In this document: piece after piece, positions 55,412 to 63,693 of the stretch
How the letters are laid out: every line of letters begins with the position of its first letter
Position numbering within the stretch: the stretch's first letter is position 1
Source of the DNA: Vibrio sp. SCSIO 43135
GTDB taxonomy: Bacteria > Pseudomonadota > Gammaproteobacteria > Enterobacterales > Vibrionaceae
Length of the DNA: 64,000 nt
Assembly: GCF_023716665.1 (NCBI RefSeq)
Contig: NZ_CP071860.1
Span: 62,001 to 126,000 of the forward strand
Reading direction: 5' to 3'
The notes under the pieces: model-generated
What the model was told of the DNA's origin: nothing
What the model saw: only the letters and a program-made list of their open reading frames with translations
Databases searched by the model: none
Program-made: the position numbers and the translations under genes

Positions 55412-56803
55412 TTACTCTTTTAGAGCGTTTTGTTGAGCACTTAAAATTGGCTTGAGCAGATAATTCATTACGGTTCGTTTACCAGTAATGATGTCGACTG
55501 AAGCCGTCATACCAGGAATAATAGGTAAAGTTTCTCCTTGGCCTAAACTGGTTTGTTCGGTACGAACTCTCACTAAGTAGTAGCTGTTGCCTTCTTCATC
55601 TTTAGTTGTATCGGCGCTGATATGTTCCAGCTCGCCTTCTAGTCCACCGTATTTGGTGAAGTCATAGGCGCTGAACTTTACGATCGCAGGGAGATCTGGG
55701 CGCAAGAAGGCGATGTCCTGAGGCGCAATCTGCGCTTCCACCAATAATGTATCTTCTGTCGGCACGATTTCCACGATATCCATACCAGGTTGAATGACAC
55801 CACCCACAGTATTTACATACAGTGTTTTGACGGTTCCTGTTACTGGAGATACAACTACAGTTCGATTTACTCTATCTTCTAAGCCGACTGCGGATTCTGT
55901 AATCGCAGACAGTTTATCTTGAGCTTGGTTGAGCTTTTCTTGCTGCTCAGAGCGAAACTTCTGAGCGGCATCTATTCGGCTTAACATCGCTTCTTTAATA
56001 GCAGAACGGAGAACTGGGATTTTTAGTTCACTTGACGTCATTTCGCGTCGAGTATCGTTAACCTGACGTTGGAGCTTTAGCAATTCAATTCTTGGTACAA
56101 CCCCTTCATCGGCAAGTGGTTTAGTGATTTCTAGCTCTTTCTTGGCGAAATTGTAGCTTTGACGTAAGTTTTTCACCCTAGCTTGGATTTCAACCAAATC
56201 TTGTTGCTTTTGGTTCACCTGCTGATCGATAACGGAAATCTGGTTACGTAAATTATTTAAATCTTGGCGATATTCAGCTTTTTGTCTTGCAGCGAGCTTC
56301 GGCTGCTTTTCTTCAAAAGCGGGTGGGAAGGCAAGCTTGCCATAGTCGAGCATGACGCTTTTCTTCCAATCTTTCTCAGTGAAGTCTTCGTTAACAACCA
56401 CACTGGTCATAGACGCCGACAGCTGAAGCACACTCGCAGTCAAGTTTGCCACTTGTTGTTCACGTTCACGAAAGTCGGAACGAAAGCGCGTATCATCGAT
56501 TAGAAGCAGTTGTTGGCCTTTCTGGACGGTTTCGCCTTCACGAACCAAGATCTGTTTGACTAACCCACCTTCAAGATTCTGAACGACTTGGATTTGCGAG
56601 GAAGGGACAACCTTACCTTGGCCGACGGTGACTTTGTCTATTTCAGCCCAAGACGCCCAAGCGATGGCAATAGCAAAAAACAGCACCATGACCCACAGCA
56701 TGATGCGAGCGCTACTTGGTGTATTGAGCAGTAAGGCAGCGGTTTTGTCGTCGACATAGTCAAGCTCATTTGGCGAGAGTTTATCGTATCCACTTTTGCT
56801 CAT
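55412..56803 (-). CDS. lapC: Type I secretion membrane-fusion protein LapC
   Basis: A 463-residue HlyD-family protein: cytoplasmic start, membrane helix (about 31-51, IMLWVMVLFFAIAIAWASWAE), a biotinyl-lipoyl-like half (EIDKVTVGQGKVVPSSQIQVVQNLEGGLVKQILVREGETVQKGQ), a long coiled-coil (about 150-300) and the second half ending with PGMTASVDIITGKRTVMNYLLKP, the type I signature. It bridges LapB and an outer-membrane TolC/LapE protein. First gene of the lap operon, behind a 231-bp promoter gap shared with pdxH. Confidence 0.93.
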   Translation of the reverse strand: MSKSGYDKLSPNELDYVDDKTAALLLNTPSSARIMLWVMVLFFAIAIAWASWAEIDKVTVGQGKVVPSSQIQVVQNLEGGLVKQILVREGETVQKGQQLLLIDDTRFRSDFREREQQVANLTASVLQLSASMTSVVVNEDFTEKDWKKSVMLDYGKLAFPPAFEEKQPKLAARQKAEYRQDLNNLRNQISVIDQQVNQKQQDLVEIQARVKNLRQSYNFAKKELEITKPLADEGVVPRIELLKLQRQVNDTRREMTSSELKIPVLRSAIKEAMLSRIDAAQKFRSEQQEKLNQAQDKLSAITESAVGLEDRVNRTVVVSPVTGTVKTLYVNTVGGVIQPGMDIVEIVPTEDTLLVEAQIAPQDIAFLRPDLPAIVKFSAYDFTKYGGLEGELEHISADTTKDEEGNSYYLVRVRTEQTSLGQGETLPIIPGMTASVDIITGKRTVMNYLLKPILSAQQNALKE

Positions 56804-57034
56804 AGATGATCCTTTCCGTCTGGGTATTCTCTTGATTTTATAACTACTTACAGCAAATGTTAAGGAGTTGATAACCGTGGGGTATGTTGTATATCTACTA
56901 TAGATGATAGCTGAGTAACTAATACCTCCCCAGCATTAAGTTTAGACTTGTTACACAGAACCATTTTTTGCTTTGTGACTTGAGTTTGAAAGGGGAAGGG
57001 CGCACAATCGTGAAAAAATCCACGAGGAGTAGAA

Positions 57035-57670
57035 ATGGAGCTTTCAGATATTCGCCGAGAGTATGCGCGCGATGGGTTAAGACGAAAAGATCTTAAAGCG
57101 AATCCAGTCGATCAATTCAATTTGTGGCTGCAACAAGCCATTGATGCTGGGCTTACTGATCCAACCGCGATGACGGTGGCAACGGTAGACGAAACAGGCC
57201 AACCTTTTCAGCGAATTGTGTTGCTCAAAAATGTTGATGACAAAGGGTTTGTGTTTTACACCAACCTTGGTAGCCGCAAAGCACAGCAAATCGCGGTGAA
57301 TAGCAAGGTGAGCTTACATTTCCCATGGCATCCGTTAGAGCGTCAGGTACATATCACGGGAGTGGCGGAGAAGTTGTCGACTGTCGAGAACGTTAAGTAC
57401 TTTGCATCTAGGCCAAAAGAGAGCCAAATTGCTGCAATAGCGAGCCGTCAGAGTAGTCGCATTTCTGCTCGTGGTATCCTCGAAGGCAAGTTTCTTGAGT
57501 TGAAGAAGCAGTTTGAACAGGGGGAGGTACCAGTCCCGACGTTCTGGGGGGGCTTTAGAATTCGACCTGAAAGTATAGAATTCTGGCAAGGTGGTGAACA
57601 CCGACTGCATGATAGGTTCTTGTTTTCAAATCATGATGGTCTGTGGGACATCGATAGGCTTGCCCCGTAA
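57035..57670 (+). CDS. pdxH: Pyridoxine/pyridoxamine 5'-phosphate oxidase
   Basis: A 211-residue FMN flavoprotein that makes pyridoxal 5'-phosphate. It contains [41 protein letters not shown], the substrate-binding RQVHITG and [19 protein letters not shown], and the family ending [15 protein letters not shown]...WDIDRLAP. Length and motifs match E. coli PdxH. It is a single gene converging on vqmA. Confidence 0.97.
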   Translation: MELSDIRREYARDGLRRKDLKANPVDQFNLWLQQAIDAGLTDPTAMTVATVDETGQPFQRIVLLKNVDDKGFVFYTNLGSRKAQQIAVNSKVSLHFPWHPLERQVHITGVAEKLSTVENVKYFASRPKESQIAAIASRQSSRISARGILEGKFLELKKQFEQGEVPVPTFWGGFRIRPESIEFWQGGEHRLHDRFLFSNHDGLWDIDRLAP

Positions 57671-57686
57671 AAAGAATCAAACTATT

Positions 57687-57706
57687 ACGCCGCTAATCAG
57701 CGGCGT
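57687..57706. terminator. Hairpin at the pdxH/vqmA junction
   Basis: ACGCCGCT-AATC-AGCGGCGT; it covers the last codons and stop of vqmA. A T-rich stretch follows on the minus strand (TTTGATTCTTTTT further on), so it may act mainly for vqmA. Confidence 0.6.
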
Positions 57707-58424
57707 ATTCATTGGTAAGCACCACTGAAAGCTGTGTTTTAAGCATGGTTTTAGGGATAGCTGAGCCGTAGCCCAAATCCAATGCTCGATCTATAAGCTG
57801 CTCTTTACTGTGAGCAGAAAACTTCCCTCGCAGCCTGACAACATAGCTCTCAAAGGTTTTTATCGAGATGTTCATGACTCGAGCAATGTGCTTCGGTTTT
57901 TTTCCATATAGTAATAGGAACAACACTTCCGCTTCTCGAGCCGTTAGTGGCTCTATTAAGGACTCTTTTGGACTATTGTGGGTCATTGGCTCACTGTGAT
58001 CCCCTTCTAACCCTGTCGCGCGGCAAATCCAATGGCCTATTTCTAATACGGCGGTATTGGTGAGCTCTTGACCGTAAAAGATGGTGCCTTTTATCTCGCC
58101 GTGCTCGTCTAGCCAAGGTGACTTAGTAAAAATGTGGGCATGCCAACTGCCGTCTGGATATGGGTGAATATCCAATACTTTGATTGATTGCCTTGTTTCC
58201 ATCACATACTTGTCTTGAGCTTGGAAATCGGCCGCACAGTGCCGAGTTGCGCTTGGCATTTCAAAATCCGTTCTTCCAATACAATCAGATGGTTTCTCTA
58301 CACCAATGAGGTCAGCGTAAGCTTGGTTGGCGTAAACAAAAACGGAGTTAAGATCCTTACAGCCCCAATAACCTGGTAATTGTTGGAAAAGTGACAGTTG
58401 GTCGGGGGTGACAGTTGTAGACAC
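57693..58424 (-). CDS. vqmA: Quorum-sensing receptor/regulator VqmA
   Basis: A 243-residue PAS-HTH regulator. The start is taken as GTG 58424 (MSTTVTPDQLSLFQQLPGYWG), which has AGGAG nine bases upstream; a GTG nine codons earlier has no site. The PAS domain (about 10-125) contains GYWGCKDLNSVFVYANQAYADLIGV and IGRTDFEMPSATRHCAADFQAQD; the LuxR-type helix-turn-helix (about 170-230) is LTAREAEVLFLLLYGKKPKHIARVMNISIKTFESYV. VqmA binds the autoinducer DPO (3,5-dimethylpyrazin-2-ol) and activates the small RNA gene vqmR. Both vqmR and a VqmA box are present directly upstream. Confidence 0.93.
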   Translation of the reverse strand: MSTTVTPDQLSLFQQLPGYWGCKDLNSVFVYANQAYADLIGVEKPSDCIGRTDFEMPSATRHCAADFQAQDKYVMETRQSIKVLDIHPYPDGSWHAHIFTKSPWLDEHGEIKGTIFYGQELTNTAVLEIGHWICRATGLEGDHSEPMTHNSPKESLIEPLTAREAEVLFLLLYGKKPKHIARVMNISIKTFESYVVRLRGKFSAHSKEQLIDRALDLGYGSAIPKTMLKTQLSVVLTNEYAAD

Positions 58425-58542
58425 TAAATGTTGCTCCTGAATAGAACACACAAATTATACTGCTAAATGTGGCCATATAGCATTGATTATGAATAAGTTT
58501 ATGTGTCTTCCCGATGCTATTGTCGGGTATTTCCTTATAGCT

Positions 58543-58678
58543 AAAAAAATGCCAGCCGGAATAAGGCTGGCGAAACAAGACTATTCTTGTTGACGTGTAG
58601 AAGAGGTTCTACGTATTTAGCAGTCAGTTGCTAAATCAGAGAGGCACCATGGTGCCAACCCGTAGTTAGTGACTAGGG
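58543..58678 (-). ncRNA. vqmR: VqmR small regulatory RNA
   Basis: Between vqmA and its neighbour the minus strand carries a structured stretch of about 135 bases: a GGCACCATGGTGCC palindrome, ATTTAGCA/TGCTAAAT, GTAGAA/TTCTAC and CAAGA/TCTTG stems, ending in a terminator GCCAGCC-TTATTCC-GGCTGGC plus seven T (58549-58543). The TAGTCT -10-like hexamer (58689-58684) lies about 30 bases after the VqmA box. Position, size, box and terminator match the DPO-VqmA-activated sRNA VqmR, which represses biofilm and other mRNAs. The 5' end is estimated. Confidence 0.85.
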
Positions 58679-58716
58679 TTCATAGACTAATTTAATGAGA
58701 TTATTAAAGATAAGAA

Positions 58717-58734
58717 AGGGGGGATTTCCCCCCT
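58717..58734. promoter_or_regulatory. VqmA-binding palindrome of the vqmR promoter
   Basis: AGGGGGGATTTCCCCCCT. As I recall it, this is the 18-bp palindrome bound by VqmA in the V. cholerae vqmR promoter. Its centre lies about 48 bases upstream of the estimated vqmR start. It also lies 12 bases after the stop of the upstream gene. Confidence 0.85.
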
Positions 58735-58745
58735 TTTTCAAGATG

Positions 58746-60569
58746 TTAGTCGAGGTCTCTTACGACACGGAAACCGACATAGTTGGAAGCTGCAGAAGGA
58801 GCCATGAATAAGCGCTGATGCGCGGCTGCCATTGCTGGAGAGAAGCTCCATGCACCACCTTTAGTCACACCACGTGAGTCATTCGTCCATTCCCAAACGT
58901 TACCGACCATATCGTAGATGCCCATGCGGTTAGGAGCAAAGGCTGTTACCGGAGATGTGCTGTTGTTAGACCATGGTGTACCGCCCCAACCCGTATTGGC
59001 TTCACCTGGGATAAATTTATCACCCCACCAGTACTTGTCTTGGCTTCCTGAGCGAGCTGCGATTTCCCACTCATCTTCTGTCGGAAGTCGGTAGCTAAAT
59101 CCAGTTTGCTTACTCAACCAACGCGTGTAGGCGTTAGCATCGCTTCTGCTGATGCAGACAGCCGGTGAATTAGCGGATTGTTTAAAGCCAGGATCTCTCC
59201 AGTAACTGTCTGGAACAGGCGTTACTTCTGAATTATTTACCGCTGTACAGATATGTTTAAGTTCGGCATCGGTCTGGTAATTGGTCACATTCACAAAATG
59301 CTCAAATTGCTGAACTGTTACTGGAGTGACACCGATTGCGAAAGCATGATCAAGGTCGACTTGGTGCGAGGCGTTCTCCCCAATCAAATACTCTCCAGCG
59401 ATTAAGGTCACTAACCCTGGCGCTTTGCCACCGCTAGGCATGGTATCTGCGAACTTGTAACCAGCAACGAGTTTATTTTCATTTTCTCGTAATACTGCAC
59501 GTAAGGTATGGTCAGAACTGATCTTAAGTTCTTGGTGGAAAGAGCTGTAGCCTTCTTTCTTAACGGTAATCATGTGTGGGCCAACCGGTAGCATGATCTC
59601 AACTGGTGAGCTGCCGTAGTTGACGCCATCTACCAAGACTTTGTCGTTATACTGATTAGAACGAACGGTTAAGTTAACCCATGCCGTCTCTTTTTGCGGA
59701 GTTTGGTCTGCATTGTATTCGCCTGGCGCAAAACAGTATTTGGAGTTGAGGTCAAGCAAGGTACAAGCTGTAACTTCTGCTGGGCGTGCATCCAGCTCAA
59801 CATCCATGACTGATTTAAAGCGCTTACCGTCGTAGAAACCAGATTCAATGTTTTTATGGCGCAGTACATGAATGTTGAGAGAAACTTTGTTTAGATTCTG
59901 TTTAACCAGTTTTGATTCACTAGTGTCATCGATAAGCAGAGCTTGGAATTGATTAACGGCTTTTTGCAACGCCAGATCTTCAGTTTGTTTAGCACACTGA
60001 GCAAGTGTCATGCTGTTACTACATACGTTAGTGAAACTGACTTTTTGAGTACCACTCTCACGTAGTTCGCCCTTTAAGCGCTCTGCACGTGCACGTAGTT
60101 TATCAGTATCGAGCTTCGCGATATGTTCTTCGATGGCATCAACGGCCAATTGTTTTTGGTCTAGCTCTGCGCTTAATTCTTGTAGCGTTTGTTCAGCTTC
60201 AAGTCGAGCAACTTGGTTTTGCTTTACGTCTGCCCAAGCTCGTTGATAGGTGTTTTGGGTTGAAGTGAGATCGAGCTCAGGGTCGTCGATCATACGCTGA
60301 TAATCGCGCTCAAGGTTTGCTTTAGCTTTGTTTAATTGGGCAGTCAGCTTTTCGGCTTGCTTATCGAGCTGAGTAAGCTGGCTTTGCTGACCTTCAACAA
60401 GCTGCTTTTGACTGTCTCTATCTTTTTGAGCTTGGGAAAGCTCCGAGCGCTTAGTGAACAAAGCGTCATCGATGGCCATCACTGAAGAAGGCGTTCCTTC
60501 AGCCATTGCGGACGTTGCTACCAAGCAAGGTGATAGAGCAAGTAAGAGAGCGGGTAAACCTTGTCGCAT
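58746..60569 (-). CDS. Exported PEGA-domain protein with formylglycine-generating-enzyme-like domain
   Basis: A 607-residue protein. Signal peptide 1-23 (SAMAEG); coiled-coil (about 30-190); a middle domain with a disulfide-like NVCSNSMTLAQCAK; a PEGA domain (about 295-355, WVNLTVRSNQYNDKVLVDGVNYGSSPVEIMLPVGPHMITVKKEGY); and a C-terminal SUMF1/FGE-like domain (about 375-605, RLPTEDEWEIAARSG, GNVWEWTNDSRGVTKGGAWSF, VGFRVVRD). Domains of this fold in such proteins usually bind ligands rather than make formylglycine. It is a paralogue of the next gene with the FGE-like part added. Secreted to the periplasm; function unknown. Confidence 0.9.
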   Translation of the reverse strand: MRQGLPALLLALSPCLVATSAMAEGTPSSVMAIDDALFTKRSELSQAQKDRDSQKQLVEGQQSQLTQLDKQAEKLTAQLNKAKANLERDYQRMIDDPELDLTSTQNTYQRAWADVKQNQVARLEAEQTLQELSAELDQKQLAVDAIEEHIAKLDTDKLRARAERLKGELRESGTQKVSFTNVCSNSMTLAQCAKQTEDLALQKAVNQFQALLIDDTSESKLVKQNLNKVSLNIHVLRHKNIESGFYDGKRFKSVMDVELDARPAEVTACTLLDLNSKYCFAPGEYNADQTPQKETAWVNLTVRSNQYNDKVLVDGVNYGSSPVEIMLPVGPHMITVKKEGYSSFHQELKISSDHTLRAVLRENENKLVAGYKFADTMPSGGKAPGLVTLIAGEYLIGENASHQVDLDHAFAIGVTPVTVQQFEHFVNVTNYQTDAELKHICTAVNNSEVTPVPDSYWRDPGFKQSANSPAVCISRSDANAYTRWLSKQTGFSYRLPTEDEWEIAARSGSQDKYWWGDKFIPGEANTGWGGTPWSNNSTSPVTAFAPNRMGIYDMVGNVWEWTNDSRGVTKGGAWSFSPAMAAAHQRLFMAPSAASNYVGFRVVRDLD

Positions 60570-60619
60570 TGTCTTTCTACTTCAATAAATAAATTTAGTT
60601 AATTAGGCCATTCTAAACG

Positions 60620-60676
60620 AAAACGCCATTTTGTCAGAAACTATCTTGCGATAACTTGATGACAAAATGGCGTTTT
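60620..60676. terminator. Long inverted repeat between the PEGA genes
   Basis: Two perfect 16-base arms, AAAACGCCATTTTGTC and GACAAAATGGCGTTTT, around a 25-base loop. It lies after the stop of the upstream PEGA gene (minus strand) and ends in TTTT. It is probably its terminator or an attenuator before the next gene. Confidence 0.65.
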
Positions 60677-60738
60677 TACTGAATCTTTGTGAAACCTGAC
60701 AAAATTTTCGTCGATTTCTGTACAGATTCTAATCTGAA

Positions 60739-61842
60739 CTAGCTGTCTTTGTTTGGTCTTAGTTTGACCCAAACAGTGTCGTTACCATTTACAGTAATAA
60801 CTCGATTGTATGTTTCGAAGCCCGATTTCGATACCGTAACTTGATGGCGGCCATTTGGCAAAACCACTTCTACAGGAGTTGCACCGTAAGTAATGCCATT
60901 GATGGTAACAGAATCGTTGTATTGATCTGAACGTACCGTCACGTTAGCCCACTTCTTATCATTCTTTTTCGATGAAGAAGCTGATTCTGCTTTAAGACAG
61001 TAGCGAGAAGACACGTTTAACAGTTTACATGCCGCAATGGCTTCTGGTTTAGCCTGAAGCTGAGCTTGCATTTGAGTGAAGTACTCATTGTTGCCCTCGA
61101 AGCCGCTGCGAATCATTTGGCTATCTTGGATATGAATATTCAGCTCAACACCTTTTAAGTTACGCTTAGCTACCACTGACTCAGTTAAGCTATCTAGTAA
61201 GTTAGAGCGGAACGTTTTTACAGCTTTCTGCTTGGTAAGGTGAGCACCTTGGCTTGCACATTCACCTAGGGTCATAGTAGTCGAACACGTTGTTTTATAG
61301 CTTGTTTCTAGAACATTGCTTTCGCGCAGTTCTGATTCCAAGCGTTTTACTCGTGCTTCAACGCGGCGCTCTTCTAGGTTTGAGTATTCTGTATTCAGAC
61401 GCGCTTGTTTTTGCTTGATTTGAGATAAGCGCATTTCATTTTCAGTAATGGCTTGCTCGTTTTCTAGCTTTTGAGCTTGATTGTCTTTAACAGCCGCCCA
61501 TGACTCTTGGTATTTCTTTTGAAATGAAACCAAATCGGTATCTGGGTCGTCTAGCAGGCGTGCATACTGTTTATCTAAAGCGGATTTAGCACGGTTGCGT
61601 TTAGCATTGAGGTCTTGCCCATCTCTTGTAATACGAGCGTTCTCATTCTTGAGTTGTTGAAGCTTACTGCTTTCGGCATCAAAATCTGAAGAAATAGAGT
61701 CCAGTTCGGCCTGTTTTGTACTTAGCTTTTCATCGATGGCGGTAACCGGGTCTACCTGGTTAGCTTCTTCCGCATATACCGATGCAGATACCCAAAAAGG
61801 GCTTAGCGCGAGCAATAGCGCTGGGATGCGACGTGTTATCAT
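60739..61842 (-). CDS. Exported coiled-coil PEGA-domain protein
   Basis: A 367-residue protein from the ATG at 61842 (MITRRIPALLLALSPFWVSASV), which has AGGGA directly upstream; a frame from 61875 lacks a site. Signal peptide 1-24 (VYAEE), coiled-coil (about 35-170), a cysteine-bearing middle part (TTCSTTMTLGECAS, ACKLLNVSSRYCLK) and a C-terminal PEGA domain (WANVTVRSDQYNDSVTINGITYGATPVEVVLPNGRHQVTVSKSGFETY). It resembles residues 1-360 of the following gene throughout, so the two arose by duplication. Probably periplasmic and bound to the envelope; function unknown. Confidence 0.85.
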   Translation of the reverse strand: MITRRIPALLLALSPFWVSASVYAEEANQVDPVTAIDEKLSTKQAELDSISSDFDAESSKLQQLKNENARITRDGQDLNAKRNRAKSALDKQYARLLDDPDTDLVSFQKKYQESWAAVKDNQAQKLENEQAITENEMRLSQIKQKQARLNTEYSNLEERRVEARVKRLESELRESNVLETSYKTTCSTTMTLGECASQGAHLTKQKAVKTFRSNLLDSLTESVVAKRNLKGVELNIHIQDSQMIRSGFEGNNEYFTQMQAQLQAKPEAIAACKLLNVSSRYCLKAESASSSKKNDKKWANVTVRSDQYNDSVTINGITYGATPVEVVLPNGRHQVTVSKSGFETYNRVITVNGNDTVWVKLRPNKDS

Positions 61843-62275
61843 AGGTCCCTGCAACAAATTAACGTAGTGTTCCACATTTCAAAATGTGGAAAAGACAAAC
61901 TTTTGACGGCTTTATTAATAAGCTGTCTCATAATGCAATTTCTATTCCTGTTGGCACAAAAAACATTTCAATAACAATCCGATAGACGGCGGAGTTATCC
62001 TATTTACTTTATGTGCACGTTCCATTTTGGTCGTAATAATAAAATATGCAAGCCTAGAATTTGATTGAGCCAGCATCTCTCTAGATTGAACAGACATTAA
62101 CCGTAATTAATGTGCACTTGATCATTGTTCCAGAGTGTGGCCTGTACAAAATTTCATCTCGAAATTCGAGCGACTATGAGCGTAGTTTTGTATCAATGGA
62201 GCGCTATTAAAGGCAGTGTCGTTGCTGATAATTTTGTTATACCATTAGATGGAATCACTCCACTGAATTGACTCA
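61843..62275. other. Divergent promoter region with CTCGAA palindrome
   Basis: 433 bp between the PEGA gene (minus) and the AraC gene (plus). It holds the palindrome CTCGAA-A-TTCGAG (62158-62170). TGGCAC at 61952 lacks a matching GC box. No ORF with a ribosome site was seen. Confidence 0.45.
62158..62170. promoter_or_regulatory. CTCGAA palindrome upstream of the AraC regulator
   Basis: CTCGAA-A-TTCGAG. A matching pair with a 5-base spacer (63657-63673) lies just before putA. A shared regulator site is possible, although the spacing differs. Confidence 0.35.
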
Positions 62276-63115
62276 ATGAAACCAAAAACGCCGTTATCCA
62301 TTGCTGAAAATTGCGAAAAAGCCAAAGTTTTGTCGCCTGCCCCGGCCGAAATTGTCACTTTGCCTTCGCATATGGATTGCCATGATCACCAATACACGCA
62401 AGTAGTGATTGGGCTAAAAGGCCAGGCGGAGTTTGAAGTCGGTGGTATGGGCAATTTGGTCGGCCCAGGCCAAGGTTGCGTGGTGACTTCTGGTTCAGAC
62501 CATGCGTTTGGTAGTTTAATGAGCCAATCGGATATCTTGGTTCTGAATATGCCTTTGCCAAGCGGTGACGACCCACTAATGTTGCAACGCATCAACGATT
62601 TATCTCGTTCTGATACTTATTTTCAGCTGGATAACCAAATTCAAAAACTCATCCAGATGTTGGTCAGTGAAATGCAAGCAAATCCGAACGACTTGTTACT
62701 TAGCCGTGCTTGTAATGATACAGTGGTTGCCTTATTACAACGCCATATTTCGGCTTTTGAAACCGCTAAAAGGGACTCTCGATTTGATCTGGAAGCGATC
62801 GACCGATATATCGAGCAGCACCTAGGACGCAAGATTACGGTTGCTCAGTTAGCGGGGAGTGTTTTCCTCGGTGAAAGCCAGTTCCATATGCTGTTCAAAG
62901 AGCAGATGAAGATAACACCTCATCAGTACGTGCTCGGTAAGCGTATTGATATGGCCAAAGTTTTAATTGAGCAAGGCCACTTATCTTTAGGCCAAGTGGC
63001 TGAACTTACAGGTTTTTCTGGTCAAAGTACGTTTACCCATTCCTTTACACGTCTACAGGGCGTTTCTCCTTCCCAATACAAAAAACTGCACTGTCAAACA
63101 CCGACAAAGCGCTAG
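62276..63115 (+). CDS. putR: AraC-family regulator, probably PutR (proline utilisation)
   Basis: A 279-residue regulator with an N-terminal cupin (about 25-95: HMDCHDHQYTQVVIGLKGQAEFEVGGMGNLVGPGQGCVVTSGSDHAFG) and a C-terminal AraC double helix-turn-helix (about 175-270: RKITVAQLAGSVFLGESQFHMLFKEQMKITPHQYVLGKRIDMAKVLI, LSLGQVAELTGFSGQSTFTHSFTRLQGVSPSQYKKL). In Vibrio vulnificus an AraC protein, PutR, activates putAP. Here the next gene downstream is putA, supporting that call. Ligand and target are inferred. Confidence 0.8.
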   Translation: MKPKTPLSIAENCEKAKVLSPAPAEIVTLPSHMDCHDHQYTQVVIGLKGQAEFEVGGMGNLVGPGQGCVVTSGSDHAFGSLMSQSDILVLNMPLPSGDDPLMLQRINDLSRSDTYFQLDNQIQKLIQMLVSEMQANPNDLLLSRACNDTVVALLQRHISAFETAKRDSRFDLEAIDRYIEQHLGRKITVAQLAGSVFLGESQFHMLFKEQMKITPHQYVLGKRIDMAKVLIEQGHLSLGQVAELTGFSGQSTFTHSFTRLQGVSPSQYKKLHCQTPTKR

Positions 63116-63166
63116 CTGACTGGCTATTACCTATATTCCCTATCTTTTTTAATTATGACCTTGTCT

Positions 63167-63433
63167 TATACCCAAGTGGCTTCAAGATGAAGGATTCAGA
63201 GCGTTATCACTGGTTCAAGTTCAAGGCAAATGGCGCAGCGGAATAACGGGTTCTTTCCAAGGCATTTAACGTAGAAATTGAGCCAGTGATACGCTCCCAA
63301 AGGGCGAGTTTGCCTAGCTCGCACACGTTGTTTACGATTCTCAATTTAAAACCACTAGATTGTCGAATCGTTGCCGCGTTTGCAAACTAGGCAATTCTCG
63401 CTGAACCACGCATCTTGAGGTTACTTGGGTATA
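63167..63433. repeat. MITE-like palindromic Vibrio repeat, 267 bp
   Basis: The ends are inverted repeats of about 37 bases: TATACCCAAGTGGCTTCAAG at the left and, read from the right end, TATACCCAAGTAACCTCAAG, with CATCTTGA continuing on both. Inside, GCGTTATCACTGGTTCAA and its near-complement (TTGAGCCAGTGATACGC) form a second inverted pair. It has no ORF of note. TATACCCAAG-ended repeats are frequent between genes of vibrios. It lies between the AraC regulator and putA. Confidence 0.8.
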
Positions 63434-63656
63434 TAGGCTTCATTCATATTCACCGTTTGAGAGTGAGGACGCTATCGTGTATATAAATGATGAATATTAG
63501 ATGTTAATGAAGCTAACATTTACAACATAATATATTGCCCTTATTGGTGTGATTCTGTATTTGTTTTGTTAATAGCCAGAGTTTTTAGCAAAAAACTCGG
63601 AGTTTTTGACAAGTATTCAACTCAAGCTCAAAATACACTGCAGCCATTGTAGGAAA

Positions 63657-63673
63657 CTCGAACTTTATTCGAG
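63657..63673. promoter_or_regulatory. CTCGAA/TTCGAG inverted repeat before putA
   Basis: CTCGAA-CTTTA-TTCGAG, 21 bases before the putA start and therefore possibly in the leader mRNA. It shares its half-sites with the palindrome upstream of the AraC gene. Either an operator or a translational hairpin is possible. Confidence 0.35.
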
Positions 63674-63693
63674 TGTGAGATTGAGGAAAAACC

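Noticed and set aside
57693..58424. LuxR-type acyl-homoserine-lactone receptor
   Set aside because: The sensor is a PAS domain, not an autoinducer-binding domain, and the vqmR RNA and box are adjacent.
58715..58738. GGGGGG/CCCCCC hairpin as an ordinary terminator of a plus-strand RNA (58550-58738)
   Set aside because: The plus-strand reading also ends in T-rich sequence, but the minus strand has a complete terminator at 58543-58570 and the palindrome equals a VqmA box, so the RNA runs on the minus strand.
58746..60569. FGE-like protein as the activator of the sulfatase at 1031
   Set aside because: It is 56 kb away, exported, fused to PEGA and coiled-coil domains, and the sulfatase has its own anaerobic maturase next to it.
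61952..61966. TGGCAC as a second sigma-54 promoter
   Set aside because: The GC element at the required spacing is absent (ACAT instead of TTGC).
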